A DNA stretch of 64,000 nt. Origin: GCA-2717185 sp964474755 (GTDB taxonomy: Bacteria; Pseudomonadota; Alphaproteobacteria; UBA8366; GCA-2717185). The notes below the pieces were generated by a model, which did no database searches, was not told where the DNA came from, and worked only from the letters and a program-made list of their open reading frames with translations. The translations under genes and the position numbers were made by a program. This document shows positions 51,222-61,037 of the stretch, one piece after another. The stretch's first letter is position 1, and every line of letters starts with the position of its first letter. The DNA lies in contig CAYYUG010000001.1 of assembly GCA_964474755.1 (NCBI GenBank), positions 62,001 through 126,000 on the forward strand, written 5' to 3'.

Positions 51222-51611
51222 ATGCTGAAAACCTACAATCCCCCCTCTATTTCGTCGGCTCGTTCAAACTATAGCCACGCCGTAGAAATTCCGCCTAATG
51301 CACGTACCCTCTACATATCTGGGCAAGTCCCTGTGGCAGCGGACGGATCAACCCCAGACGCGATCGATGAACAGGTCGCGCTAGTCTTTGACAATGTCAG
51401 ATCGGTCCTCGCCGAGGCTGGCATGGGTTTGGAAAATGTTGTTCGGGTCAATGTCTACCTCACCGACAAATCCTACTTCCCGGCCTTTCGCGAGCATCGA
51501 AACCGCTTATTCACCGGCCACAAGGCATCGTCGACGGCTGTAGCGATCGAAGCATTGGCCCACCCACAATTTAAGGTCGAGATAGAAGCAGTCGCGGCAA
51601 AGGTCGACTAA
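51222..51611 (+). CDS. RidA/YjgF-family protein lacking the deaminase arginine
   Basis: The 129-residue protein has the RidA fold: NYSHAVEIPPNARTLYISGQ near 12-31, VRVNVYLTDKSYFPAF near 78 and the terminal FKVEIEAVAAK. The arginine that true RidA enamine deaminases use (in the PARS.V motif near residue 105) is replaced, the sequence reading KASSTAVAI. It therefore belongs with the non-deaminase Rid subfamilies, whose roles are catabolic and varied. The ATG at 51222 follows GGAGA; longer starts overlap the DUF455 stop. Confidence 0.9.
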   Translation: MLKTYNPPSISSARSNYSHAVEIPPNARTLYISGQVPVAADGSTPDAIDEQVALVFDNVRSVLAEAGMGLENVVRVNVYLTDKSYFPAFREHRNRLFTGHKASSTAVAIEALAHPQFKVEIEAVAAKVD

Positions 51612-52058
51612 GTGGACTCTGTAGCCATGCTAAAAATTACGCGCACCTCGCCACCAGTTACTGGCCCCTTCGAGTATGAGCTTCCCTAGATCGAGCGCTA
51701 AACCTCCGAAATGGTTTCCCCAACACAAACAGTGTCAGCTTCCCAAAATTAATTCGTCACGGATCTAACGCAGGGCTACAACTGATCTCATGCGTGCATG
51801 CGATGGCGGCACACGTTGAACGCTTGGCATGTAACTACCAATGCCGTTCGCCTGCTGGATCGAATATATTAATAGATCGAAAGCAATCCTTCTCATCAAC
51901 AAGACCAATGCTTAATTTTACGGTCGAGGCGATGGCCTAATCTAGGCGAATACGCAGGTCGATTTATGTCGCACGATCTAAACATGGGCCACCCGATTTG
52001 CACGGAAGAGTCCCGTACAGTCAAATCGATTAGCACTTAATCAAAAAAGGTAACTGCC
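51612..52058. other. Intergenic region without an intact gene
   Basis: About 450 bases with stops in all frames. Short peptide-like pieces (MLKITRTSPPVTGPFEYELP from 51628, and LNAWHVTTNAVRLLDRI near 51825) fall in one plus-strand frame separated by stops and could be residue of a lost gene, but I cannot identify it. The right edge carries the AAAAAAGG ribosome binding site of the enoyl-CoA hydratase gene. Confidence 0.4.
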
Positions 52059-52790
52059 ATGACCGACGCGCCTGTCCTGCTTAGCGAAGATATCGATACT
52101 ACCCGCCTGCTAACTCTGAATAGGCCCAAGGCGCTTAACGCGCTAAATACTGAACTCGTAGGAGCTATTGTTGACGCCGTTGATGCAGCCCATATCGACG
52201 AGGATATTTCCGCGATCATCCTAGCAGGAAACGAACGGGCCTTTTCAGCCGGAGCAGATCTGAAGGAAGCCCAAGCGCGGCGTGGCGAAGACGTACAAGC
52301 TGCGCGTGTGCATTCCGAAGCTGGCAGCCAGCTCTACCAAATCGGTGAACGGACAGACAAACCGATTATCGCGGCGGTGCGCGGTTACGCCTTGGGTGGC
52401 GGCTGTAATCTTGCGATTTCGACCGACCTGGTAGTCGCTGGAAAAAACACTGTCTTCGGCTACCCGGAACTTAAGCGGGGCTTGGCCGCAACAGCAGTGA
52501 CACCTAGCCTAGTCCACCGGATAGGCCCAAAGGCGGCGTTTGAATTCTTGGCACTAGCGGAGAACATCACGGCCCAACGCGCCTATGAGGTCGGCATGAT
52601 CAATCGTATTGTTCCGGACGATGCGGTCATCGATACGGCGTTGAAGATGGCACGAGCGTTAGCCGCCTTCGACCTGGTAGCCGTCCGCACTACGAAACGT
52701 GTTTTCCAAAAATCGACTGAACTGTCGCTTACGCACGCGCTCGACGTAGCACGGGAAGCGGCACTGCTCAGCCGCACGATGCGCGACTAA
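52059..52790 (+). CDS. Enoyl-CoA hydratase/isomerase family protein
   Basis: The 243-residue crotonase-fold protein has oxyanion-hole motifs ERAFSAGADLKEAQ near 63 and VRGYALGGGCNLAISTDLVV near 107-126, and FGYPELKRGLAAT near 135, with the expected Glu in PELKRG. Unlike the copy at 9.3 kb it keeps the GGGCNLA turn. It acts on a CoA thioester in beta-oxidation or aromatic breakdown. It converges with prfB, overlapping its end by 4 nt. Confidence 0.94.
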   Translation: MTDAPVLLSEDIDTTRLLTLNRPKALNALNTELVGAIVDAVDAAHIDEDISAIILAGNERAFSAGADLKEAQARRGEDVQAARVHSEAGSQLYQIGERTDKPIIAAVRGYALGGGCNLAISTDLVVAGKNTVFGYPELKRGLAATAVTPSLVHRIGPKAAFEFLALAENITAQRAYEVGMINRIVPDDAVIDTALKMARALAAFDLVAVRTTKRVFQKSTELSLTHALDVAREAALLSRTMRD

Positions 52791-53909
52791 TCGCTTTGCT
52801 CGTTCCGCGTGCTCCCGGCTCGAGCCGCGAGCGCCGCTTCAAGAAATGAATCGATATCGCCGTCGAGCACACTCTGCGCATTACTCGTTTCCTCAGTGGT
52901 GCGTAAATCTTTGACCATCTGGTATGGGTGCAGCACATAAGAGCGAATTTGGTGTCCCCAGCCGATGTCTGACTTAGCCTCATGCTCAGCCCGTGCCTCT
53001 TCTTCGCGTCGCTTGAGTTCGCGCTCATAAAGCCGCGCTTTCAGCATCTTCATCGCGCTGGCACGGTTCTTATGCTGCGACCGATCGTTTTGACATTGCA
53101 CGACGACTCCGGTTGGCTCGTGCGTGATGCGCACGGCGCTGTCGGTTCGGTTGACGTGCTGACCACCGGCGCCCGACGCCCGGTAGGTGTCGATTCGCAG
53201 GTCTTTGTCATGGACATCTACTTCAATCGTATCGTCGACCACTGGGTAGACGTCAACCGACGCAAAACTCGTATGCCGGCGCGAAGCTGAATCATACGGC
53301 GATATTCTTACCAGCCGGTGTACGCCAGCTTCCGACTTCAGCCAGCCATAGGCATTATCTCCCAATATACGGACGGTCGCCGATTTCAGACCTGCTTCTT
53401 CACCCTGAGATTCTTCCATTAGCTCGACCTTACAGCCATGCTGCTCGGCCCAACGCGTATACATGCGCAACAGCATCTCGGCCCAGTCCTGGGATTCGGT
53501 GCCGCCCGCCCCCGCATGAATTTCCAGATAACTGTCGTTCGCATCAGCCTCACCGGACAGGAGGCTTTCGAGTTCTTTCTTGGCACTGTGCTCACGAAGT
53601 GCCAACAAAGCTGCTTCCGCTTCGGCCAATACGCCGCTGTCGTCTTCAGCTTCAGCGAGCGCAATCATTTCGACCTGTTCGGTCAACTCTTGCTTGATTG
53701 ATTCAATTCCGTTGATCGCACCTTCCAGACGATTGCGTTCACGCATCACAGCCTGCGCGGCATTCGGATCGTTCCAAAAATTGGGCGCCTCGGTAAATGC
53801 GTTTAGTTCTTCAAGACGCAAGCGCGCTGCATCGAGGTCAAAGGGACCTCCTCAGCAGTTGCAAAGACTGCTCAATATCATTGGCTACAGCCTGAATTTC
53901 TGCCCGCAT
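52787..53909 (-). CDS. prfB: Peptide chain release factor 2, with programmed +1 frameshift
   Basis: RF2 reads UGA and UAA stops. Main-frame motifs are the GGQ loop RASGAGGQHVNRTDSAVRIT and the stop-codon reading tripeptide as SPYDSASRRHTS. Translation starts at the ATG at 53909 (MRAEIQAVAND...), reaches an in-frame TGA at 53838-53840 and shifts +1 to continue DLDAARLRLEELN. The site reads AGGAGG-TCC-CTT-TGA-C: a Shine-Dalgarno-like AGGAGG three bases before CTT TGA, exactly the layout of the E. coli autoregulatory slip site. The full product is about 373 residues. It is the last gene of the amiC-PBP1A-prfB run, 72 nt after PBP1A. Confidence 0.97.
53838..53852 (-). promoter_or_regulatory. prfB: prfB programmed frameshift site
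   Basis: On the minus strand AGGAGG TCC CTT TGA C. The CTT-TGA slippery/stop pair with the upstream ribosome-pairing AGGAGG allows RF2 to control its own synthesis: when RF2 is scarce the ribosome pauses at TGA and slips, skipping the T at 53840. Confidence 0.93.
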
Positions 53910-53981
53910 TGATTATCCTTCAAAAAACGTCCAACGAACGCCATTTAGAAAATTCCCGCAGCGAACGCAAGTGGCTGTTGG

Positions 53982-56420
53982 TCAGTATTTACCGCCAATG
54001 GACGACGAGAAGCTGTCCGACCCATCGATTACCGTGCCATCACCCCCAGGCTCACTACCAAAGCGGAACGCCTCAAGTATGACCTTTTTGTCTCCAGGCG
54101 CCGCAGGACGGCTGGAAACCGCGTTAATCCGCACCAAGCGGACGCCAGGCGGTACCCGGAATGGAATTGCCGGCTTGCCATCAAGAGCCCGCACCATAAA
54201 CGCCTTGAAAATTGGTGCAGACACCGATGACCCCGTTTCCCAGCGGCCAAGTGGCCGCGGCGTGTCGAAGCCTGCGAACACCCCAACCGCAAGGTCCGGA
54301 GCGAAACCGACAAACCAGGTATCGATTTCCCTATTTGTGGTTCCCGTTTTGCCCGCCAAAGGCTTACCCACGGCGCGGATTCGGCGCCCAGTACCCCGTT
54401 GGACCACACCTTTTAGCATAGAGACGATTTGGTAGGCGCTGACCGGATCGGCAACACGTTCGCGCAAGTCCGGTAGTCGCGGCGGCCGGGTACCATATCG
54501 GCCCGCTTGGCGGCATTCAGCGCATTCTCGCATATCGTGGCGAAAGATCGTCTTGCCGTTGCGATCCTGAATGCGGTCGACGAAGGATGGCTTTATCCGC
54601 TTGCCACCATTTACTAGCATCCCATAGGCATTTGTCAGTCGCAGAAGGGTCGTCTCCCCTGCTCCGAGAGCCATAGAAAGTTGTTGAGGCATATCTTGGG
54701 CGATGTCAAAACGTTGTGCGTAGTCGACAACTGTTTTCATACCAATCGCGCGGGCGAGTCGGACCGTCATTAAATTACGCGATTTCTCGATGCCAAGCCG
54801 CATCGGGCTGGGCCCGTAAAATTTTCTCGCGTAATTCGCAGGCTTCCACTTACCAAGACCAGGGCCCTGATCAAGGACGAAGGGGGCATCCAGAACTCGT
54901 GTCGCTGGCGTATATCCCTTTTCCAATGCGGCCAAGTAAACGAAAGGCTTAAAGGCGGAACCAGGCTGCCGTGCGGCCTGCGTGGCCCGATTGAATTCGC
55001 TCGACGCAAAATCGTATCCACCAGACAGCGCCAGCACCCGCCCCGTGTGCGGGTCCAAAGCGACAATCCCTCCTTGGATTTCCGGTATCTGCCGTAAGCG
55101 ATATCGGCGAATTTCGCCGTTGAAATGCAGCGGATCATCCTCCGCCTTGGGTTTGGGCACGGCCTCGACCATGCCCACATCGCCTTGCCTTAAGACGTCA
55201 GAAGCCTTTCTTATCAGTGGACCACGCAGTTGCTTATCGCGCGATTCTCGGGCCCATTTCAGCTCCGAAAGTGGGATTTCTCCAAGTTTTCCGGTTTCGA
55301 TTCCGAGTTCCGCTTTACCATCGGTCACGTTAAGAACGACAGCCAGCTGCCAGTTCCCAATGCTATTGGGTGGCTTGACCATTCGAAGTCGTCCGAGCCA
55401 ACTAGCATCTATTTCTATTGTCGTGACCGGACCTCGCCAGCCATGCCTGCGATCATAAGCGATTAAACCACCCCGCAAGGCATCGTCAGCAATCGCTTGC
55501 AACCTCGGGTCTAGCGTCGTTCGGACGGACAGCCCGCCTTCATACAGACCATCGTTGCCATAACGACTAATGAGTTCGCGGCGGACCTCTTCAACGAAAA
55601 AATCGGCCACGACAAACTGCAGTGCATCTCGTGAAACAACGGCCAGTGGTGCCTTCCAGGCGACACGAGCCGTATCCTGCTTGATAAAGCCTTCCTCCAG
55701 CATCCGACCTACCACCCAATTACGTCGGTCTCTCGCCGCCTTTTGCTTACGTAGCGGATGATAGTTGTTCGGCGCCTTCGGCAGCGCCGCAAGATATGCG
55801 ACCTCCGCAATCGTCAGCTCATCCATCGACTTGTTAAAATAGTTCAGCGCCGCCGCGGCCACCCCAAAGGAACCATAGCCGAGATAAATTTCGTTCAGAT
55901 AAAGCTCCAGGATTCGATCCTTCGACAAGGTCCGTTCAATACGAAAGGCGAGGATCGCTTCCTTAATTTTGCGCTCGATGGAGACTTCGTTACTGAGCAG
56001 AAAGTTCTTCGCCACCTGTTGCGTGATTGTCGACGCGCCAACCGGCCGCCGCCCCTGCGTGTAGTTAGAGATATTCGTTAACATAGCCCGAGCCAAGGCA
56101 ATAAAATCAACGCCATAGTGACTGTAGAAATTTTGGTCTTCTGCCGCGATAAACGCTTGCTTTACACGCCGAGGCATAGCCGTAATAGGCACGAAAACAC
56201 GGCGCTCTTTTGCGTATTCGGCTATCAGACGCCCATCGCCTGCATGCAGCCGCGTTACGGTAGGCGGCTCGTAATTCGCCAGCTGCTTGTAATCTGGCAA
56301 ATCGCGACCATAGTGCCACAGTCCATAAACGCCCACGCCAAAGGTCCCCAACGCACCAATGACGCCGAACGCGAACAAAAACAAGAAAAAGCGCAGTAAA
56401 TTCCGCATGCGGCGACCCAT
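53982..56420 (-). CDS. mrcA: Penicillin-binding protein 1A (bifunctional)
   Basis: The 812-residue class A PBP has an N-terminal membrane anchor (FFLFLFAFGVIGALGTFGVG), a GT51 glycosyltransferase domain with the catalytic Glu in FIAAEDQNFYSHYGVD near 90 and GASTITQQVAKNFLLSNE near 128, and a transpeptidase domain with SxxK in RQPGSAFKPFVY near 490, SRN in EKSRNLMTVRL near 550 and KTG in LAGKTGTTNRE near 705. An OB-like domain lies between. It polymerises and cross-links peptidoglycan. The ATG at 56420 was preferred to a TTG three codons earlier. Confidence 0.96.
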   Translation of the reverse strand: MGRRMRNLLRFFLFLFAFGVIGALGTFGVGVYGLWHYGRDLPDYKQLANYEPPTVTRLHAGDGRLIAEYAKERRVFVPITAMPRRVKQAFIAAEDQNFYSHYGVDFIALARAMLTNISNYTQGRRPVGASTITQQVAKNFLLSNEVSIERKIKEAILAFRIERTLSKDRILELYLNEIYLGYGSFGVAAAALNYFNKSMDELTIAEVAYLAALPKAPNNYHPLRKQKAARDRRNWVVGRMLEEGFIKQDTARVAWKAPLAVVSRDALQFVVADFFVEEVRRELISRYGNDGLYEGGLSVRTTLDPRLQAIADDALRGGLIAYDRRHGWRGPVTTIEIDASWLGRLRMVKPPNSIGNWQLAVVLNVTDGKAELGIETGKLGEIPLSELKWARESRDKQLRGPLIRKASDVLRQGDVGMVEAVPKPKAEDDPLHFNGEIRRYRLRQIPEIQGGIVALDPHTGRVLALSGGYDFASSEFNRATQAARQPGSAFKPFVYLAALEKGYTPATRVLDAPFVLDQGPGLGKWKPANYARKFYGPSPMRLGIEKSRNLMTVRLARAIGMKTVVDYAQRFDIAQDMPQQLSMALGAGETTLLRLTNAYGMLVNGGKRIKPSFVDRIQDRNGKTIFRHDMRECAECRQAGRYGTRPPRLPDLRERVADPVSAYQIVSMLKGVVQRGTGRRIRAVGKPLAGKTGTTNREIDTWFVGFAPDLAVGVFAGFDTPRPLGRWETGSSVSAPIFKAFMVRALDGKPAIPFRVPPGVRLVRINAVSSRPAAPGDKKVILEAFRFGSEPGGDGTVIDGSDSFSSSIGGKY

Positions 56421-56515
56421 ACCTGCCAAAACGCTTAGGGGTATACCTATCCAAGACTAACGAAGAAATATGGCAATCTTATGTTTTTGCCGTAAACCAT
56501 TTAAGTTGCTGCGAA

Positions 56516-57733
56516 TTATGATCGGTTGTTCAATGTTTTGCGGGCAAAATAACGGTCTGCCGCCCGCAATAGCGCTTGTCCAATACCACTGCGATAACGC
56601 GGACTTTTGAGATTTTTCTCGTCCGTCCGGTTCGATAGATAACCCAGTTCGATCAAAACAGACGGCACATTCGGCGATTTTAACACAGCGAATCCGGCAT
56701 ATCGATGGGACGAGCGTAGAAGTTTAATTTTCTTTTTTAACTCACGGACCAGCATCTTTGCTAAATGCCAAGATTCACGATTGGTATCGTTTTGTGCCAG
56801 GTCGATCAAGACACGGGAAACTTCCGATGCATAACCGGTTAGGTCGGCGCCGGCGATAATATCCGACTTGTTCTCTTTCTTTGCTAGATCCTCTGCTTCC
56901 TTATCGGAAGCCTTATCGGAAAGCGTATAGATTGATCCACCGCGAATTTTGCGGCTGCCAATCGAGTCCGCATGCAGCGAGATAAACATTTCCGCCTTGT
57001 TGCTGTGTGCAATCTCAAACCGGTCCCGCAATCTGACATAGACATCCCGCTTACGAGTGAGAATGACATGATATCTGCCACTAGCCTCGAGCACCTCTTT
57101 TGCTGCTTTAGCGACCGCTAGCGTGATGTGCTTTTCGTAGCTACCCGTTACGCCGACGGTGCCGGGATCAACACCACCATGACCGGGGTCCAAGACGATC
57201 AATCGCCGCCGGTCGCTAGTAAGTTGTGATTTCGGTGACAGGCCGCTTGCGCTAGAAACGCGCTTCCGTTTGACCCAACCTTTCGATTGGGCACTCCGAG
57301 GCCCCATAAAAAACGAGGCACGGGTGACGGGCATTAAGTCGACGACGAAACGCCGCGGCTTGTTTCCTTTGGGCGGCAGGAAGAAATGCTGAGTTACCGA
57401 TGCGGGCAATTTAACGTCGACCACTACGCGGCTGTTACCTGGCTGAAACAGACCGAACCGGAATTGCGATACAAGACCGGCAGAAACGCGCATACGCTTC
57501 TCCGAAACACGCCAGGACAACTCGGGAAAATCGATAACAATGCGGAAAGGATCAGCGAGTGTGAAGATCTTGTAGGGTATGACGCGGTTTACCTCGAACA
57601 CGAGGCGGGTCGATTTAGGATGGACTCCGACGCGCGCCTCAGAAACCACTGGTAAGCGCTCAGCCATTACCGGTGGGACAGCCCAAACGATCGCTGACAA
57701 TAAATTAAGTATTACAAAGTGCCTGATGCGCAT
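56516..57733 (-). CDS. amiC: N-acetylmuramoyl-L-alanine amidase with AMIN domain
   Basis: The 405-residue periplasmic amidase has a signal peptide (ILNLLSAIVWAVPPVMA, likely cut after VMA), an AMIN domain (residues 30-140) for septal targeting and an Amidase_3 catalytic domain with zinc ligands His in VLDPGHGGVDPG, Glu in GSYEKHITLAV and His in MFISLHADSIG, and the catalytic Glu in SVLIELGYLSNRTDEK. It cleaves peptidoglycan stems during division. It lies 95 nt upstream of PBP1A and is divergent from rne. Confidence 0.95.
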   Translation of the reverse strand: MRIRHFVILNLLSAIVWAVPPVMAERLPVVSEARVGVHPKSTRLVFEVNRVIPYKIFTLADPFRIVIDFPELSWRVSEKRMRVSAGLVSQFRFGLFQPGNSRVVVDVKLPASVTQHFFLPPKGNKPRRFVVDLMPVTRASFFMGPRSAQSKGWVKRKRVSSASGLSPKSQLTSDRRRLIVLDPGHGGVDPGTVGVTGSYEKHITLAVAKAAKEVLEASGRYHVILTRKRDVYVRLRDRFEIAHSNKAEMFISLHADSIGSRKIRGGSIYTLSDKASDKEAEDLAKKENKSDIIAGADLTGYASEVSRVLIDLAQNDTNRESWHLAKMLVRELKKKIKLLRSSHRYAGFAVLKSPNVPSVLIELGYLSNRTDEKNLKSPRYRSGIGQALLRAADRYFARKTLNNRS

Positions 57734-58261
57734 CGGGAATGTTACCAGATATTGGGCATAATTATAGTTGGTCTACTAGATATATCTCTCCCTTGCTTCA
57801 CCGTACAAACAAATTCCTTATCGCAGTCTTTTCTAAGATTTGTATAGAAACCATTTGTAGAATCGTATTTTGCACCCTATTTTAAGACTGCGCGATTGAC
57901 TGCGCCCAAGCTGAGAGATAACTATATATCACTTCAGCTCTGTCGTTGGTTGTTCGAGGTCCTGGCCTGTTCCCTACCAGTGTGACCTGGTTTGATAGTA
58001 GGCTTTACGTTAAGTGCACACGACGTCCAACATAGTTAGCGTGGTCTAAATTTTAGTTTAAGCGCGGAGTCTTTATCCGGATTGGATCGATTCCAGTTCG
58101 GTGATTAGGTGGGCGCCGAGGTCCCGCTCTGTCCTGGTATTATCGTTTTTAATGCCGTTCGACAGGTCGTTGGTGGCGACGCCGGCTTTGCCGTAATGGC
58201 GGCACGAAGGGGCAATTCTCGATCGCGCGTTTTGCCTCGCATCGTGCGCCGGAGAGCTACC
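57734..58261. other. amiC-rne divergent intergenic region and long rne leader
   Basis: This 528-base spacer has no gene; a frame open from 58109 to the rne start has no ribosome binding site. A possible plus-strand promoter is TTGACT (57896-57901) with TAACTA 17 nt later, weak. A leader of roughly 330 nt would then precede rne, with GC-rich self-complementary stretches near 58175-58205. Long leaders of rne are known to mediate feedback by RNase E in enterobacteria; here this is inference. GGAGAG lies 6 nt before the rne ATG. Confidence 0.4.
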
Positions 58262-60888
58262 ATGTCAAAAAGAATGCTTATCGACGCTACCCATGCGGAA
58301 GAAACTAGGGTGGTGGTCGTGGACGGCAACCGACTCGAAGATTTTGACTACGAATCGACTACCAAAAAACAACTCAAAGGCAACGTCTACCTGGCGAAAA
58401 TCACCCGGGTAGAACCATCCCTGCAGGCCGCATTCGTGGAGTATGGCGGCAACCGTCACGGATTCCTGTCCTTTAACGAAATCCATCCAGACTACTATCA
58501 AATCCCCGTCGCCGACCGCGAAAAACTTGTCGCGGATGAGGACGAAAGCGACAACGATGAAGGCGGCGAAGCAGGAGATAGCGTCGAAGAGGTCGGTGGT
58601 GACGAGGTGGAGGAAGAGGTAGAACGGCGCCGGCGGCCCTCCTATCGTGGATACAAGATCCAAGAGGTCATTAAACGCCGCCAAATCGTCCTGGTGCAGA
58701 TCGTCAAGGAAGAACGCGGCAACAAAGGAGCCGCATTGACGACCTATCTGTCGCTGGCCGGTCGATATTGCGTTCTGATGCCAAATACCAACCGCGGCGG
58801 CGGCATCAGCCGAAAAATTTCCAATCCGAAGGACAGAAAACGGCTCAAAACTGTACTCGACGGCCTAAACATCCAGGATGGGGTAGCCGTTATTGTCCGA
58901 ACCGCGGGCGCCGAGCGGTCGAAAGCGGAAATTAAACGCGACTACGACTACCTCATGAAACAGTGGGATCAGATCCGCGAACTCACTCTTGCCTCTACCG
59001 CACCCGCCCTGATCAATGAGGAAGCAAACCTCATCAAACGGTCGATCCGAGACCTCTACACGAAGCAAATCGAACAAGTCCTTGTCGAAGGCGATGCTGG
59101 CTACCGACTGGCTAAAGATTTCATGAAAACTCTGATCCCGAGCCACGCGGTCCGAGTGAAAACCTACAAAGATGGTGGGATCCCCATTTTTCACCGATAT
59201 CAGGTCGAAAATCAGATTGATGCAATCCACAACCAGACGGTTCAGTTGAAGTCTGGCGGCTATATCGTTCTCGATTCAACAGAGGCCTTAGTCGCTATCG
59301 ACGTAAACTCGGGCCGGGCGACCCGCGAACGAAACATCGAAGAGACGGCATTGAAGACCAATCTCGAGGCGGCGGAGGAGATTGCCCGGCAGTTGCGGCT
59401 TCGCGACCTCGCCGGCCTGATCGTCATCGATTTCATTGATATGGAGCATTCGCGCAACATCCACGCCGTCGAACGTAAGTTGAAGGAATCACTTCGGGCT
59501 GACCGCGCTCGGATCCAGGTTGGTCGAATCAGTCACTTTGGCCTGCTGGAGATGTCCCGCCAACGACTTCGGCCCAGCCTAACGGAAACATCCAGTAACA
59601 CATGCCCGACTTGCGGTGGTGCGGGCCATGTGCGGTCGATCGAGGCGACCGCACTGCACGTCCTGCGCGCAATCGAAGAAGAGGGCATTCGCAAACGGTC
59701 CGCCCAAATCACCGTGCATATTCCAACCGCGGTGGCACTCTATGTCTTGAACCAGAAACGCCAAACACTCTCGGAGATCGAAACGCGTTACGATCTCAGC
59801 ATCTCGATCGAAACCGATGATGGCCTTATTCCCCCGGAATATCGGCTGGATCGCTCTCGGGATACGGATCATCTTGCTATAGAACCGTCCGAAAGTAGTG
59901 CGACGGTGGATGATAGTGAGCAAGCAGAGGCCGGTAGACGGAAACGCAGATCACGGCGGCGGCGATCGAAACGGCGGGACGATGAAGCTGTCGAAACGAC
60001 CGAGACAGTCGAAGCTAAAACAGAGGTGACCGAAACGAAATCCGACGAATTGGCGACCGAAGCTATAGACGCAGACTCGGGCGAGTCCGACAGCGAACCG
60101 AGAAAGCGCCGGCGACGGGGACGACGTGGGGGCCGCCGCAGATCCCGTAGACCTGAGAATTCCGAAGAAACAGTCTCCGCTGGCGAGGATAGTGAACCTA
60201 AAACTGCAGTTGCGCTGGAAACAGACTCTTCTGCTAGAACCGACAATGACGCCGCGCAACACGCGGAGGATGGCACCGCTCCCGAGACGCGCACCGAAGA
60301 GATTACAACCGAGGAAAAAAAACCACCTCGCCAACGCTCGAAGAAGGTGAAAACGTCGGGAGAAGAAACATTAAAAGACACAAAACCGAAACGACGGCGC
60401 TCACCACGTAAAAAAACGAAATTGGCCGATAAGGTGAATTCTGCGGAACAGGAAAGCGAAGCGCCGTCAGAGGAGGAAGCAAAAAAAGAGACGCCTGTTA
60501 CTAAAGAAGCAAAAAAAGAGAAGACCGTTACAAAAAAAGCAGTGGCAACCAAAGATCCGANNNNNNNNNNNNNNNNNNNNNNNNNNNNNNNNNNNNNNNN
60601 NNNNNNNNNNNNNNNNNNNNNNNNNNNNNNNNNNNNNNNNNNNNNNNNNNNNNNNNNNNNGAAGCAAAAAAAGAGAAGACCGTTACAAAAAAAGCAGTGG
60701 CAACCAAAGATCCGACAATTCCAGACGAACAGGCAAAGGCTGGGAAACCCGTAGAGGAGGCTCCCACCGGGCCTGCCAAACCTTCACCAGAGCCCGAACC
60801 AATGCAGATGGCCACCAGCGCGCCCAACGCAATACCCGAGCCAAAAAAGCCGAAACGCGGCGGCTGGTGGCAAAAGATAACGCGCTAG
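58262..60888 (+). CDS. rne: Ribonuclease E/G family, interrupted by an assembly gap
   Basis: RNase E starts mRNA decay and processes rRNA and tRNA. The N-terminal half holds the S1 domain (LKGNVYLAKITRVEPSLQAA), interrupted by an acidic insertion (EDESDNDEGGEAGDS...) at about 95-125, the catalytic DNase I-like region with the metal Asp in VAIDVNSGR near 345 and VIDFIDMEH near 390, and the Zn-link NTCPTCGGAGHV near 445. The C-terminal 320 residues are disordered and K/E/R/T-rich, presumably the scaffold for degradosome partners. One hundred Ns (60561-60660) interrupt this tail. The frame before and after the gap encodes the same peptide, so joining them at one copy restores a single frame ending RGGWWQKITR. 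Confidence 0.95.
60506..60560 (+). repeat. 55-base sequence duplicated across the rne gap (left copy)
   Basis: The 55 bases ending at the gap edge (60506-60560) are identical to the 55 bases that start right after it (60661-60715). They encode EAKKEKTVTKKAVATKDP in rne. Shared ends of exactly 55 bases are what a de Bruijn assembler with k=55 leaves on neighbouring contigs. Confidence 0.9.
60561..60660. other. Assembly gap (100 N) inside rne
   Basis: One hundred Ns in the repetitive K/E-rich tail of rne. Because both flanks end in the same 55 bases, the true gap may have zero length, or may hide further tandem copies of this or the related ETPVTKEAKKE unit just upstream. Confidence 0.95.
60661..60715 (+). 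repeat. 55-base sequence duplicated across the rne gap (right copy)
   Basis: Identical to 60506-60560. In this copy the rne frame continues through TIPDEQAKAGKP to the stop at 60888, showing where the coding frame resumes. Confidence 0.9.
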
Positions 60889-61037
60889 GGCATTTCAGAA
60901 TTAAATAGAAACGTAACCGGTTTTGTCTAAACCTAGGACACTGCTCTTTTTTTAATTTCGATTAGGTCCGAGCAGTTGTTGGCTCGTCAAAGCCAATGCC
61001 AAAAATCCTTCGAAACTGTTGTTTTGTTACTGCGTAC

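Noticed and set aside
58109..58261. N-terminal extension of RNase E to 58109
   Set aside because: The ATG at 58262 has a good ribosome binding site and MSKRMLIDATHAEETRVVV is the standard family N-terminus.
59869..60552. 227-codon minus-strand frame opposite the rne tail, Phe/Ser-rich
   Set aside because: It is the antisense of Lys/Glu/Arg-rich codons, which gives long Phe/Ser/Leu frames by composition alone.
60911..60953. Intrinsic terminator after rne (GGTTT/AAACC stem and T7 run)
   Set aside because: The stem is only 5 bp and AT-rich, and the T-run begins 13 nt after it, too far for a classical terminator.
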